DNA from: DASVTR01 sp036382855
Lineage (GTDB): Bacteria; Acidobacteriota; Blastocatellia; Pyrinomonadales; Pyrinomonadaceae
NCBI GenBank assembly: GCA_036382855.1
Contig: DASVPO010000026.1
Location: forward strand, 74,426-138,425
DNA length: 64,000 nt
Direction: 5' to 3'
The notes under the pieces were generated by a model. That model saw only the letters and a list, made by a program, of their open reading frames with translations, was not told the origin of the DNA and did no database searches. Both the position numbers and the translations under genes were made by a program. Shown piece after piece: positions 14,903 to 24,233 of the stretch. The stretch's first letter is position 1, and each line of letters opens with the position of its first letter.

Positions 14903-16990
14903 TTATCTCTGTTGTGCTCCGAATTTCTGTTCGAGCGCGGCGACAACGCCTGCGTGCATAGCATCAACTTCTTCATCGCGCAGCGTGCGGTCGTCGGCAC
15001 GGTATTCGATGCGGAGCGTCACCGAGCGCTTTCCTTCAGGCATATTCGCGCCCTCGTAAACATCAACCAGATTGACTCCGCGCAGATGCTCCACGTTCTG
15101 AGCAAGAATCGCGCTCTCCATTTCCGTGAAAGCCACGCGGCGGTCAATGGTCAGGGAAGTGTGTCTCTCAATCCACGGATAACGCGCCAGCGGATGATAC
15201 AGAACCGGGCGCTCAAGAGTTTCGAGCAGACGACTGAGGTTAACCTCTGCCACGTAAACCGGCTGGCGAAATTTGTAGCCACCAGCGATGCTCTCATCGA
15301 GGCGCCCGATAAATCCTATGGGCCGATTATCCTCTGTGCTGATTTGAGCGGCCTGTCCTTCGCGCAAGTGTTTGACTTCAGTGGCAGCAAAGCGCAGGTG
15401 TGCAAGGTTCATCGCGTCAATCGAAGCTTCGAGCGCGCCCTTGAGGTCGTAAAAATCGAGTTGGCGTGAAGCCCCCGCGCGGCCTTCCTCAAGCGCGCCG
15501 CCGCTCAGGACCAGAGCCAGCGCTTCCTGCTCGTTCGGCAACTCGCCCTGCTCCGTGTGGGCCGCGAAGATGCGCCCGACTTCAAAAAGCTGTACGTCGC
15601 GCGAGCCATGATGAAAGTTATGCTGCACGGCCTTGAGCAGCCCTGTGAGCAGGGTCGGGCGCATACGAGTCGCACCCTCTATGATGGGATTCGTTAAAGT
15701 GACGAAACGTTCCGCTCCGTCGTGTGACTTAACAAAATCAGGTACCGGCTCGAAATCGTCGTCATGCGCTGAATCAACAAAGCTGAAGCTGATGGCCTCA
15801 TCATAACCGAGCTGGCGCAAGGCCAGACGCAACTCGCGCTTGCGTCTTTCGCTCGGCTGATACTCGCCAGCCATGCTCGAAGGCGGAAGCTCCGACGCGA
15901 CCCTTTCGTAGCCCGCATGACGCACGACCTCTTCAACCAGATCTTCCTCGCGCTCAACGTCAACGCGCCAACTCGGCACGATGAAACTCAAGCGCTCCGC
16001 AGCCTCTTCGCCCGGCACGCTCTCGAATCCAAGCGCCGTCAGAATACGCTTAATCTCATCAACGGAAACTTCCACGCCCGACAACGCGCGGACGCGCGAT
16101 GGACGCAGGCCGACTTTTATCTGCGAAAACTTTTGCGTGTTAACATCTACGGCATCTTCCGTGGCCGTGCCGCCCGCAAGCTCGCAGATTAAGGCGACGC
16201 ATCTCGTTTGTGCGCGGAGCACGCCGTTGTAATCCGTCCCGCGCTCGAAGCGATGGGAGGCTTCCGTATGCAGGCCGAGCAGCTTTGACGTGCGACGCAC
16301 CGAAGCCGGAGCGAAATAGGCGCTCTCAATCAGCACGTCCGTCGTCTCGTCGGAGATTTCCGTGTCGCGGCCTCCCATCACACCTGCCAGAGCGACCGCC
16401 CGCGCAGCATCCGCAATCACAAGCATCTGCTCGTCTAATTCACGCTCGACGCCATCAAGCGTCACAAGCTTCTCGCCCGCGCGAGCGCGACGGACGACGA
16501 TGCGCTGCTCCGCCAGCTTGCGCAGGTCAAAGGCGTGGAGCGGTTGGCCCTGCTCATGCAGGACGTAGTTGGTGATGTCCGCGACGTTATTAATGGAGCG
16601 CTGCCCTATCGCCTTCAGCCGCTTGACAAGCCATTCAGGCGAAGGCCCTATCTTCACACCGCGCACCACGCGCCCCGTATAGCGCGGGCAAAGTTCTTCG
16701 TCCTGAATCTCGACCGCCGTTAAATCTTCACTACGACCACCCATGCGCGACAGACTAGCTTCAGGCAAACTAACGCGCCGGCCGTCTATCAACGCAGCCT
16801 CACGCGCGATGCCAAGATGAGACAGGCAATCGGGCCTGTTCGAGGTCAAATCAATATCCAACACAAAATCATCATCCGCCTCATGCACACCGTCAACCGC
16901 CAAGCCAACCATCGTCAAACGCGACGCAAGCTCCTGCGGCTCAAGCGTCGTGCCCGTCAATTCCCGTAGCCAGTTGTAACTAATGTTCAT
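14903..16990 (-). CDS. pheT: Phenylalanyl-tRNA synthetase beta subunit, lacking the OB tRNA-binding domain
   Basis: 695 aa, against about 790-800 for typical bacterial PheT. The N-terminus reads MNISYNWLRELTG...LTMVGLAVDGVHEADDDF and then goes straight to VLDIDLTSNRPDCLSHLGIARE. The ~110-residue EMAP/OB-fold (B2) domain normally between these points is absent. B3/B4 editing, B5 and catalytic-like core regions follow, and the C-terminal FDX-ACT-like anticodon domain is present (YHPLARYPWIERHTSLTIDR...). The start at 16990 is preferred: the open frame extends to 17029, but that part is translated hairpin repeat. Paired with pheS. Confidence 0.92.
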   Translation of the reverse strand: MNISYNWLRELTGTTLEPQELASRLTMVGLAVDGVHEADDDFVLDIDLTSNRPDCLSHLGIAREAALIDGRRVSLPEASLSRMGGRSEDLTAVEIQDEELCPRYTGRVVRGVKIGPSPEWLVKRLKAIGQRSINNVADITNYVLHEQGQPLHAFDLRKLAEQRIVVRRARAGEKLVTLDGVERELDEQMLVIADAARAVALAGVMGGRDTEISDETTDVLIESAYFAPASVRRTSKLLGLHTEASHRFERGTDYNGVLRAQTRCVALICELAGGTATEDAVDVNTQKFSQIKVGLRPSRVRALSGVEVSVDEIKRILTALGFESVPGEEAAERLSFIVPSWRVDVEREEDLVEEVVRHAGYERVASELPPSSMAGEYQPSERRKRELRLALRQLGYDEAISFSFVDSAHDDDFEPVPDFVKSHDGAERFVTLTNPIIEGATRMRPTLLTGLLKAVQHNFHHGSRDVQLFEVGRIFAAHTEQGELPNEQEALALVLSGGALEEGRAGASRQLDFYDLKGALEASIDAMNLAHLRFAATEVKHLREGQAAQISTEDNRPIGFIGRLDESIAGGYKFRQPVYVAEVNLSRLLETLERPVLYHPLARYPWIERHTSLTIDRRVAFTEMESAILAQNVEHLRGVNLVDVYEGANMPEGKRSVTLRIEYRADDRTLRDEEVDAMHAGVVAALEQKFGAQQR

Positions 16991-16996
16991 AAAAGC

Positions 16997-17100
16997 AGTG
17001 ACGAGTGATGAGTGATAAGTGACAAGCAAGACAGAGCAGATAGTGCTAAGCGACGAGCGATTTTCTTTAACTCGTCACTTGCCGCTCATCACTCGTCACT
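16997..17100. repeat. Hairpin between pheS and pheT
   Basis: Arms 16997-17028 (AGTGACGAGTGATGAGTGATAAGTGAC) and 17070-17100 (CTCGTCACTTGCCGCTCATCACTCGTCACT) pair over about 30 bases. It lies inside the pheS-pheT operon, so it is more likely a processing/attenuation element or a harmless insertion than a terminator. Confidence 0.8.
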
Positions 17101-17101
17101 C

Positions 17102-18205
17102 TTAGTTAAATAGTTCGAGGAAGCGCACGTCGTTTTCGAAGAGCAGTCGAATGTCATCGAGCGAGTACATCAGCCCGCACATGCGGTCAATGCCGAAGCC
17201 GAAGGCGAAGCCGGAGAATTCTTCCGGGTCAACCCCGACGGCGCGCAGGACATTTGGATGCACCATCCCTGAGCCGCCCAACTCAATCCAGCCTGAGCCT
17301 TTGCAGATGCGACAGCCCGTGCCGCCGCACTTGAAGCAACTGAAATCAAACTCGGCGCTCGGCTCCGTAAATGGAAAGTAGCTCGGCCGGAAGCGCGTGC
17401 GCGTCGCAGGGCCAAACATGCGGCGCAGAAATTCTGCGACCGTTCCCTTCAGATGGGCCATCGTAATGGCGTGGTCAACGCAGAGTCCTTCAACTTGAAA
17501 GAACATGGGGTTGTGCGTCGGGTCGGGCGTATCGCGGCGGAAGACGCGGCCCGGGGCAATGATGCGCACGGGCACGCCGCGACGCTGCATCGCATGAATC
17601 TGCACAGTCGAAGTCTGCGAGCGCAAGGCAAAGCCGTCCGTCGTGTAGAAAGTGTCTGCCGGGTCGCGCGCAGGATGATTCTCAGGAATGTTGAGCGCTT
17701 CGAAGTTGTAATAATCCGTCTCGACTTCGCGACCGTCTTCAACGGCGTAGCCGAGCGAAACGAAGATGTCTTCGATGCGCTGGCGCACGAGCGTGATAGG
17801 ATGCAGATGCCCGCGACGCGGACGACGGCCCGGCAGCGTGACATCAATGCGCTCGCGTTCTTTCTTCGCCTCGTCAATGTAAGCTTCGAGCGTCTGCGCG
17901 GCCCCTTCGATGGTCTCCAGGACTTCGGCTTCGAGTTGCTGGATCTTCTGGCCGAAGCTGGCGCGTTCTTCCTGCGCGACGCGCCCGACCATCTTCTTAA
18001 GCGCGGTCAACTCACTCTTTCTGCCCACGGCCCGCGTCCGCAATTCCTGAAGCTCACGCTGAAGCACTTCGGCCTCTTTGAGCGTCAGGCTGCCGGGCGC
18101 AATGCTGGCGCGAAAGCGCGCAAAGCGTTCGAACTCCTGCTCGAACGCCTTGCGTGCCTCATCTGCCTTGAGTCTGGGGTCTTCCGTCTTCAGCCCTTCC
18201 GGCAT
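17102..18205 (-). CDS. pheS: Phenylalanyl-tRNA synthetase alpha subunit
   Basis: 367-aa class II synthetase subunit. An N-terminal coiled coil (about 20-110) is followed by the catalytic core: motif 2 region VFRRDTPDPTHNPMFFQVEGLCVD, FRPSYFPFTEPSAEFDF and motif 3 GFGIDRMCGLMY. It carries the Cys-containing insert FKCGGTGCRICKGSGW typical of many PheS. The ATG at 18205 has an AGAGGA ribosome-binding site; a GTG at 18226 is possible but would start 3 bases from the rplT stop. It acts with PheT as an alpha2beta2 enzyme. Confidence 0.95.
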   Translation of the reverse strand: MPEGLKTEDPRLKADEARKAFEQEFERFARFRASIAPGSLTLKEAEVLQRELQELRTRAVGRKSELTALKKMVGRVAQEERASFGQKIQQLEAEVLETIEGAAQTLEAYIDEAKKERERIDVTLPGRRPRRGHLHPITLVRQRIEDIFVSLGYAVEDGREVETDYYNFEALNIPENHPARDPADTFYTTDGFALRSQTSTVQIHAMQRRGVPVRIIAPGRVFRRDTPDPTHNPMFFQVEGLCVDHAITMAHLKGTVAEFLRRMFGPATRTRFRPSYFPFTEPSAEFDFSCFKCGGTGCRICKGSGWIELGGSGMVHPNVLRAVGVDPEEFSGFAFGFGIDRMCGLMYSLDDIRLLFENDVRFLELFN

Positions 18206-18229
18206 TAGTTGAAGTCCTCTGCACACACT

Positions 18230-18616
18230 CTAAGCTGCAACGCTCTGTTGCTGCTGTTCGTTATCGAGAGCGCTCCTGATTTGTCCGGCCAAATCCGCGA
18301 ATGCTTCCGGCGAATTGGCTGCCAAGTCTGCGAGCACTTTTCTGTCAAGCTCTATTCCGGCGACTTTCAATCCGTGCATAAACTGCGAATAGTTCAGCCC
18401 GTTCAAGCGCGCGGCAGCGCCGATGCGGACAATCCAGAGGCTACGGAAATCGCGCTTCTTCAGCTTGCGGCCCGTGTAGGCGAAATTCAATCCGCGCTCG
18501 ACAGACTCTTTCGCGGAGCGGTAGAGCTTCGATTTCGTGCCGCGATAACCCTTGGCTAATTTAAGTATCTTCTTGCGCCGTTCGAGGCGCTTATTCCCAC
18601 GTTTTGCTCTTGGCAT
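18230..18616 (-). CDS. rplT: 50S ribosomal protein L20
   Basis: 128 aa starting MPRAKRGNKRLERRKKILKLAKGYRG, with the long basic N-terminal helix and the conserved GLNYSQFMHGLKVAGIELDRKVLADLA end. It has about 10 additional C-terminal residues (NEQQQQSVAA). It assembles on 23S rRNA and in other bacteria represses its own operon. It lies in the conserved infC-rpmI-rplT-pheS order. Confidence 0.97.
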   Translation of the reverse strand: MPRAKRGNKRLERRKKILKLAKGYRGTKSKLYRSAKESVERGLNFAYTGRKLKKRDFRSLWIVRIGAAARLNGLNYSQFMHGLKVAGIELDRKVLADLAANSPEAFADLAGQIRSALDNEQQQQSVAA

Positions 18617-18640
18617 TGTTCACTCCCTCTTCAACAAAAG

Positions 18641-18725
18641 GATGAACGCAGAACGATGAACGATGAATGAATAAAAGCGAGTTTCTGTTTTTACTTCATC
18701 GCTGCTGCGTTCATCGTTCATCGTT
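18641..18725. repeat. Hairpin between rpmI and rplT, GAACGATGAA-type arms
   Basis: Arms 18641-18670 (GATGAACGCAGAACGATGAACG) and 18697-18725 (CTGCGTTCATCGTTCATCG) pair well. It occupies nearly the whole rpmI-rplT gap. In other bacteria this region carries L20-responsive structure; here the repeat belongs to the dispersed family, so a regulatory role is only a possibility. Confidence 0.8.
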
Positions 18726-18928
18726 TAGCTACGCCCGTAGGGCAGCATCGCTTCGACACGCTTCTGGTCGCCATCGGAAACGAGCGCATCAATGTCGAGC
18801 AGGCGCTTGCGCTTGTTCGTCTTCTTGGTCAGAATGTGGCGCGCGTGGCTGTGGCCGCGCTTGATTTTTCCAGTAGCAGTAAGGCGAAAACGCTTGGCCG
18901 CCCCCTTGTGTGTTTTCAGTTTCGGCAT
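18725..18928 (-). CDS. rpmI: 50S ribosomal protein L35
   Basis: 67 aa, MPKLKTHKGAAKRFRLTATG with the GHSHARHILTKKTNKRKR core and a PYGRS end. This is a textbook L35. It lies between infC and rplT. Confidence 0.97.
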   Translation of the reverse strand: MPKLKTHKGAAKRFRLTATGKIKRGHSHARHILTKKTNKRKRLLDIDALVSDGDQKRVEAMLPYGRS

Positions 18929-19014
18929 CTCTACTCCTTTATGAGTTCAATCGTGCACGTCCGGCTCACGATCAACTAAACCCGTCGCTGACAAAGCCGG
19001 ACGCTTGCGGTTCG

Positions 19015-19704
19015 TCAAATCTCAACTTCAATGTCAATCAAAGGCGCGGGCTTTTCCTGAGCCGCAGGCTTCTCTTCAGCCTTCGTGCTGCCCGGAGCGG
19101 GCTGCGCGGGCTTGGCTGCTCCGCCGCCTCCGCCACCACCGCTGCCCTTGTGCTTCTTCGGGGCAAAGATGGTGAACATCTGATTGCCCTCCATGCGTGG
19201 CCGTGCTTCCACTTCGCCCACATCGTTGAGGTCGCCTTCAAGCCGCTCAAGAATGCGAGCGCCAAGTTCGCGGTGCGTCATCTCGCGCCCGCGAAACCAG
19301 ATGGTCGCCTTCACCTTATCGCCGCCCTGCAACCACTCGCGCGCGTGCTTCATACGGTAATCGTAGTCGTGGTCGTCAGTGCCTGGACGGAACTTGACTT
19401 CCTTGACGGTGATGATGACCTGCTTCTTCTTCGCCTCGTTTGCCTTCTTCTTGGCTTCGTACTGAAATTTTCCGAAGTCAATAATGCGGCAGACGGGCGG
19501 GTCTGCGGTGGCTGCGACCTCAACCAAGTCGAGGCCCTTCTCGCGGGCCATACGCACGGCATCGCGCGTCTCCATCACGCCTAGTTGCTCGCCGTCGTCA
19601 CCGATGACGCGCACCTGCGGCACGCGAATCCTGTCGTTAATGCGCGCGACGGGAGCGCGACGATTGTCCGGGCGCTGGCCGCGACCTCGAAAGCCTGTAG
19701 CTAT
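19015..19704 (-). CDS. infC: Translation initiation factor IF-3, predicted AUA start
   Basis: IF3 with the N-domain (INDRIRVPQVRVIGDDGEQLG; DPPVCRIIDFGKF) and the C-domain (KEVKFRPGTDDHDYDY; WFRGREMTHRELG; FAPKK). A GTG-based start at 19623 would cut off the conserved INDRIR segment. Extending the frame gives a 229-aa protein from an ATA codon at 19704, exactly 6 bases after a perfect GGAGGT. Rare AUU/AUC/AUA starts are a known hallmark of infC, because IF3 represses initiation at them. The C-terminus has an unusual Gly-run and Ala/Pro/Lys-rich tail of about 40 residues beyond FAPKK. Confidence 0.93.
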   Translation of the reverse strand: MATGFRGRGQRPDNRRAPVARINDRIRVPQVRVIGDDGEQLGVMETRDAVRMAREKGLDLVEVAATADPPVCRIIDFGKFQYEAKKKANEAKKKQVIITVKEVKFRPGTDDHDYDYRMKHAREWLQGGDKVKATIWFRGREMTHRELGARILERLEGDLNDVGEVEARPRMEGNQMFTIFAPKKHKGSGGGGGGGAAKPAQPAPGSTKAEEKPAAQEKPAPLIDIEVEI

Positions 19705-19716
19705 ATCTGCACCTCC
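19702..19716 (-). promoter_or_regulatory. infC ribosome-binding site with AUA start
   Basis: Minus strand: GGAGGT (19716-19711), six-base spacer, then ATA (19704-19702). No ATG, GTG or TTG lies at a comparable distance in this frame. The arrangement fits IF3 autoregulation through a non-canonical start codon. Confidence 0.65.
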
Positions 19717-19797
19717 AATGTTAAGAGTTCAGAGAGTTACTTTGGAGAGCCTTGCGGTCAAAGTGAAATATTCTTCGACCCGAAGACTCTTCGGAAC

Positions 19798-21780
19798 TCA
19801 CGACTCGACCGTGTTGACGAGCGCACGCGAGTCTACGATTCGCTGCGCCATCCCTTTAAATTCCGCGAGCGTCATTGTGCCCGTGTCGCCCTGCGTTCGC
19901 TCGCGAACTGCGACCTTGCCCTCCTCCATCTCGCGGTCGCCTAAGACGAGCATGAAGGGTATTTTCTGAATCTGCGCGTCGCGTATCTTCGCGCCGATTT
20001 TTTCGCTGCGCAAGTTGGCTTCGACACGAAAGCCCGCGTCCTTCAATTCGCGCGCGACCGCTCCGGCATATTCGTTGATGCGATCCGTAATCGGCAGCAC
20101 AGCCACCTGCACGGGCGCAAGCCACAGGGGAAACGCGCCAGCGTAGTGTTCGATAAGAACGCCGAAGAAACGCTCGACCGAGCCGAAGAGCGCGCGGTGA
20201 ATCATAATCGGGCGATGCGGCTTGTTGTCTTCGCCTATGTATTCCAGCTCAAAGCGTTCCGGCAGATTGAAATCAAACTGCACGGTCGTTAGCTGCCACA
20301 AACGGCCGATGGAGTCTTCGACCTTGATGTCAATCTTCGGCCCGTAGAAGGCGGCTTCGCCTTCGATACGCTCGTAGGGAATGGAGCGCTCATTAAGCGC
20401 ACCGACGAGTGCTTCTTCAGCACGCGCCCAGTTATCATCCGAGCCGAGATAATGCTTGGTCGTGTCGTTGCCTTTGACCGACAACTCGACCTTGAAATTG
20501 ACGAAGCCGAACGCACGCATCACCGAATAAGCGAAATCAACACACGCTCCAATCTCTGTCATTACGGATTCGGGCGTGCAGAAGATATGCGCGTCGTCCT
20601 GCGTAAAGCCGCGCACGCGCATCAGTCCATGAAGCGTGCCGGATAATTCCGCGCGATAGACCGTTCCGAGTTCGGCATAACGAAGCGGCAGTTCTCTATA
20701 AGAATGCTGCGCAGACTTGTAGATGCCGATGTGAAACGGGCAGTTCATAGGCTTGAGCCTAAACTGCGTTTCTTCCAATTCGGTCGGAGCAAACATCACG
20801 TCGGCGTAGTTCTCTTCATGCCCGCTGACGTGCCAGAGTTCGCGCTTTGCGATGTGCGGCGTGTAGACGAGGCCGTAGCCGCGCGCAATCAGTTCGGCGC
20901 GTAGGTAGTCTTCCATCTCCTTGCGAATCGCTCCGCCTTTAGGATGCCAGAAGATGAGCCCTTGACCGTATTGCTCCTGAATCGAGAAGAGGTCAAGCTC
21001 GCGGCCCAAGCGGCGATGGTCGCGCTTTTCGGCTTCGGCGCGCTGCTTAATCCACGCGTCCAACTCTTCCTGCGTGAAGAAGGCCGTGCCGTAGATGCGC
21101 TGCATCTGCTCGCGCTCGGAGTCGCCCATCCAGTATGCGCCGGAGAGCGAGAGCAGCTTGAAGGCGCGCAGGCGATTGGTGTTGGGCACATGCGGGCCGA
21201 GACAGAAATCTATGAACGGAGAGCCGTCTATATAATAGACACTAACGGTCTCGCTGCCCTTGTCTGCGATCAACTCACACTTCAAAGGCTCTTCACGCTC
21301 AGCGAAGAGGCGCAGCGCTTCCTCCTTCGAAATCTCCGCGCGGCGATAGGCCAGATTGCGCTTGGCTATCTCGCGCATACGCTTTTCGATGACGGGCAAG
21401 TCTTCGTCGGTCAACGGTCGCGGCGCGATAACGTCGTAGAAGTAGCCGTAGCGCGGGTCGTCAAGGAGCGCAGGGCCGATGCCGAGTTTAGTGCCGGGGA
21501 AGAGGTCCAAGACGGCGGCCGCGAGCAGGTGTGCCGTCGAATGACGCAGCACGTCCAAGCCTTCGAGCGTCTGCGGCAGCACCGGCTCAATGCGCACAGC
21601 GTCGCCGTTTGATTGCGCGTCGAGGGTGAAGGCGAGGTCAACCTCGCGCCCGTTGACGCGCGCGGCGAGAGCCTGCTTGGCCGCCTCGCGGTCAAGCTTC
21701 TTTAAGGCATCGGCTACGGACAAGGGTGCGGCCAGTTGCGCCGGCGCACCGTCCTTCAGTTGTACGTTAATATCGCTCAT
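19798..21780 (-). CDS. thrS: Threonyl-tRNA synthetase
   Basis: 660-aa class II synthetase. It has a TGS domain (about 1-62) and an editing domain with HSTAH (His80, His84) and a later Cys/His centre. The catalytic core carries MNCPFHIGIY, RYAELGTVYRAELSG and the motif 3 region HRPIMIHRALFGSVERFFG. The C-terminal anticodon domain is PVQVAVLPITDRINEYA. Length and domains are complete. It is the first gene of the thrS-infC-rpmI-rplT-pheST block. Confidence 0.97.
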   Translation of the reverse strand: MSDINVQLKDGAPAQLAAPLSVADALKKLDREAAKQALAARVNGREVDLAFTLDAQSNGDAVRIEPVLPQTLEGLDVLRHSTAHLLAAAVLDLFPGTKLGIGPALLDDPRYGYFYDVIAPRPLTDEDLPVIEKRMREIAKRNLAYRRAEISKEEALRLFAEREEPLKCELIADKGSETVSVYYIDGSPFIDFCLGPHVPNTNRLRAFKLLSLSGAYWMGDSEREQMQRIYGTAFFTQEELDAWIKQRAEAEKRDHRRLGRELDLFSIQEQYGQGLIFWHPKGGAIRKEMEDYLRAELIARGYGLVYTPHIAKRELWHVSGHEENYADVMFAPTELEETQFRLKPMNCPFHIGIYKSAQHSYRELPLRYAELGTVYRAELSGTLHGLMRVRGFTQDDAHIFCTPESVMTEIGACVDFAYSVMRAFGFVNFKVELSVKGNDTTKHYLGSDDNWARAEEALVGALNERSIPYERIEGEAAFYGPKIDIKVEDSIGRLWQLTTVQFDFNLPERFELEYIGEDNKPHRPIMIHRALFGSVERFFGVLIEHYAGAFPLWLAPVQVAVLPITDRINEYAGAVARELKDAGFRVEANLRSEKIGAKIRDAQIQKIPFMLVLGDREMEEGKVAVRERTQGDTGTMTLAEFKGMAQRIVDSRALVNTVES

Positions 21781-22115
21781 TGCTTCTGGTCTCCGCTTCT
21801 CTCTCGTCCGTTGATGAATCGCAAACAGAGGCGGCCTCTACGGCCTTCCTGTTTGACGACTGACGAGCTACAGCCTCCCGCATCTTCCGCTCTAGAAACG
21901 GGCGGCCTCGCGCGGGCTGAAAGCGTCAACCGAATTAAAGTTTGTGCCGATTGCGATTAATACGGCAACTGCCAAGTGATCGGATTCGATAGGAGCGCCT
22001 TCGCCGTGCGAGTGCCCGCCGCTTGGGAGCGGGCCTCAAAAAGTGAATGTGAATCGCGTGTACGTTCGATTCATGGCAAAGGTCTTCTGGAGCATCCTAT
22101 CAAAATTTCGAAAAG
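21781..22115. other. Gene-free stretch upstream of thrS
   Basis: No convincing gene. One stem (GCCCGC 22014-22019 with GCGGGC 22029-22034) could end a transcript coming from the tRNA-Val gene. I found no T-box features (no specifier loop or TGGN antiterminator) in front of thrS. The promoter for the thrS operon must lie here, but no clear -35/-10 pair stands out. Confidence 0.5.
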
Positions 22116-22118
22116 TGG

Positions 22119-22190
<72 letters not shown>

Positions 22191-22463
22191 ACAAAACTGA
22201 CAAAAAAACAACTCGCTTCAAATTCACGTGTCAAAGCGAATTCGTAAGGTAACAAAGCATTTGCGCCTCTGTCAAGCCATGAATCGGGGCGGCGGCAGGC
22301 ATGCGTGCGCGCCTCTTTGTAAATGCGCACACGAGCCCGATCAGAAGAGTTTGAGTTCTTGATAATAGGAGGAAACGGCGTATTATCTGGAAGCCCTAAC
22401 GATTAATCTGTAGCTCTGACGAGTCTCTACGAGTTGAAGCCTGCCGACGGGCAGACAGTCTCC

Positions 22464-24008
22464 ATGATGAAAGACACAGAGAAGCTTCTCCCTTGGGTTG
22501 CGTGCGCCGCAATCCTCTTAATTTACCTGCTCTTTCCGGCCAAAAACTATTTCTTCGACGGCATCGCCTTCGCGCAGGCCATAGAGGATGCGCGCCGCCT
22601 CGATACGACGCTCGTTCATCCCAACCATCTGATATACAACGTCGTCGGCTATCTTTTTTACAAACTGACGCAAGCGGTCGGGTTTCAACTGCGTGCCATT
22701 CAAGCCTTGCAGGTCTTGGACGCCGCACTCAGCGTCTTGAGCGCTTATGTGCTCTACCAGATTTTGCGTCTCTCCATACGCTCGCTCTACCTGTGCCGCG
22801 TGCTCGCGTTGCTCTTCGCCTTTTCCGCTACGTGGTGGAAGTTTTCGACCGATGCCGACGCCTATATCGCGAGCGTCCTCTTTCTGCTCATCAGCTTCTA
22901 CCTGATTCATCCGGCGCTCAAGGCCCGCCCGCTGCTCGTCGCCTTGGCCTTCTCCGCGAGCATGTGTTTTCACCAACTGGCCGTCTTCTTTTACCCAGTC
23001 GCCGCGCTGGGCCTGTACCTGCAAACTGCCGCACAACCCATGAGACAGCGCGTGCTTGCGATGCTACAGTTCAGCGCGGCGGGCTTCCTTATCACCTCCG
23101 GCGCTTACTACTACTGTTTCTACTTAAGCACAGGCCGCCTCGACCTGCCCTTTTACGCACGCTGGCTCACCTCCTTTTCGCCCGACGCCAGCTTTACCTT
23201 TCACCCCTGGGCCAACCTCATGCACACACTGCGCGGGCACGTGCGGCTTCTCTTCGGCGGCAGGTTCAATTTACTCAAAGGACTCATCAACCCTCTCGTC
23301 GTAGTCAGTCTCCTGCTGCTCGTGTCCGCGGTTCTGTTTTTCCTCTGGCGGTTCTTAAGAAACCTGAAGGACTTAAAGTTCAACTGGCGGCAAATATTGA
23401 GAGACGAACCGCACGCGCGTCCCTTAATCATGCTCTGCGCGCTCTGGATGTTCATCTACGTAGCCTTCCTCTTCGTCTGGCTTCCCTTCCACACCTTCTA
23501 CAGGCTCTTCTATCTTCCTGCGTTAATCACGCTCGCCGGTCTACTGCTCGCGCCAATGGTTGCGCCGGATGCAGGCGTCGTCCGCAGATACCGCGCAGCA
23601 CTCTTCGTCCTCATCATCGCCCTTTCCAACTTCCTCTTCAACGTCTATCCATACTCCCACACGCACAAGTATCCGCCGCTCGCCCTCGCCACGGAGATGA
23701 ATAGCGCCTGGCCGACGGGTACAATCATCTACTACGCAAACACCAACGCCGACAACGCTCTCTTCAAGTATGCCAACCCTGCGACCGACTGGCGGCAGAT
23801 GAAGCCGGACGAGACACTGATTTCGGAAAACGTCTTAACGGAGACCTACAACTCCGGCCGCACACTCTGGCTCGACGCCTCTGCCATTGACCGCATCGCC
23901 TCAACACAACAGGGAGCAGCATGGCTCACAACACACGCCAGAGCGGAAACGCTGCGCGAGATAAATAACAAGTCATACTACATTAAGTTCATACAAATTA
24001 TTCCGTAA
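22464..24008 (+). CDS. Polytopic membrane protein, GT-C glycosyltransferase-like
   Basis: 514 aa with about ten or more hydrophobic segments and a short C-terminal extracytoplasmic part. An early loop after the first membrane helix reads FFDGIAFAQAIEDARR...HPNHLIYNVVGYLFYKL. An acidic motif in the first loop followed by an HPNH-type segment is how many GT-C (GT39/DUF2723-like) lipid-linked sugar transferases begin. I infer that fold only from this layout. The ATG pair at 22464/22467 is preferred to an upstream TTG. The gene stands alone. Confidence 0.65.
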   Translation: MMKDTEKLLPWVACAAILLIYLLFPAKNYFFDGIAFAQAIEDARRLDTTLVHPNHLIYNVVGYLFYKLTQAVGFQLRAIQALQVLDAALSVLSAYVLYQILRLSIRSLYLCRVLALLFAFSATWWKFSTDADAYIASVLFLLISFYLIHPALKARPLLVALAFSASMCFHQLAVFFYPVAALGLYLQTAAQPMRQRVLAMLQFSAAGFLITSGAYYYCFYLSTGRLDLPFYARWLTSFSPDASFTFHPWANLMHTLRGHVRLLFGGRFNLLKGLINPLVVVSLLLLVSAVLFFLWRFLRNLKDLKFNWRQILRDEPHARPLIMLCALWMFIYVAFLFVWLPFHTFYRLFYLPALITLAGLLLAPMVAPDAGVVRRYRAALFVLIIALSNFLFNVYPYSHTHKYPPLALATEMNSAWPTGTIIYYANTNADNALFKYANPATDWRQMKPDETLISENVLTETYNSGRTLWLDASAIDRIASTQQGAAWLTTHARAETLREINNKSYYIKFIQIIP

Positions 24009-24233
24009 GGCTTGCACTACATTATGAGCAGCGCACTTCCCGCTCTTGTTGTCTACGGGCCGCCCCGGCTTGAAAAGTTAAATTTCATCCAGCACAAGAA
24101 TCTGCTTCCGTCGCGCCACCGAAAGCGCTATTATCGGCACCCTGACAGCAAGGCACTCTCGCGTCTTTCCAGAATTATTCGAACAGGGGAACTCGACCGG
24201 CAACACGGATTTCAAAACGAGAGGAGACACATC

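Noticed and set aside
21781..22115. T-box riboswitch before thrS
   Set aside because: No specifier hairpin, TGGN bulge or terminator/antiterminator pair could be found.
22493..23704. 403-aa frame overlapping the membrane protein
   Set aside because: Arg/Leu/Ala-rich shifted-frame translation with no fold; the hydrophobic-helix frame is the real gene.
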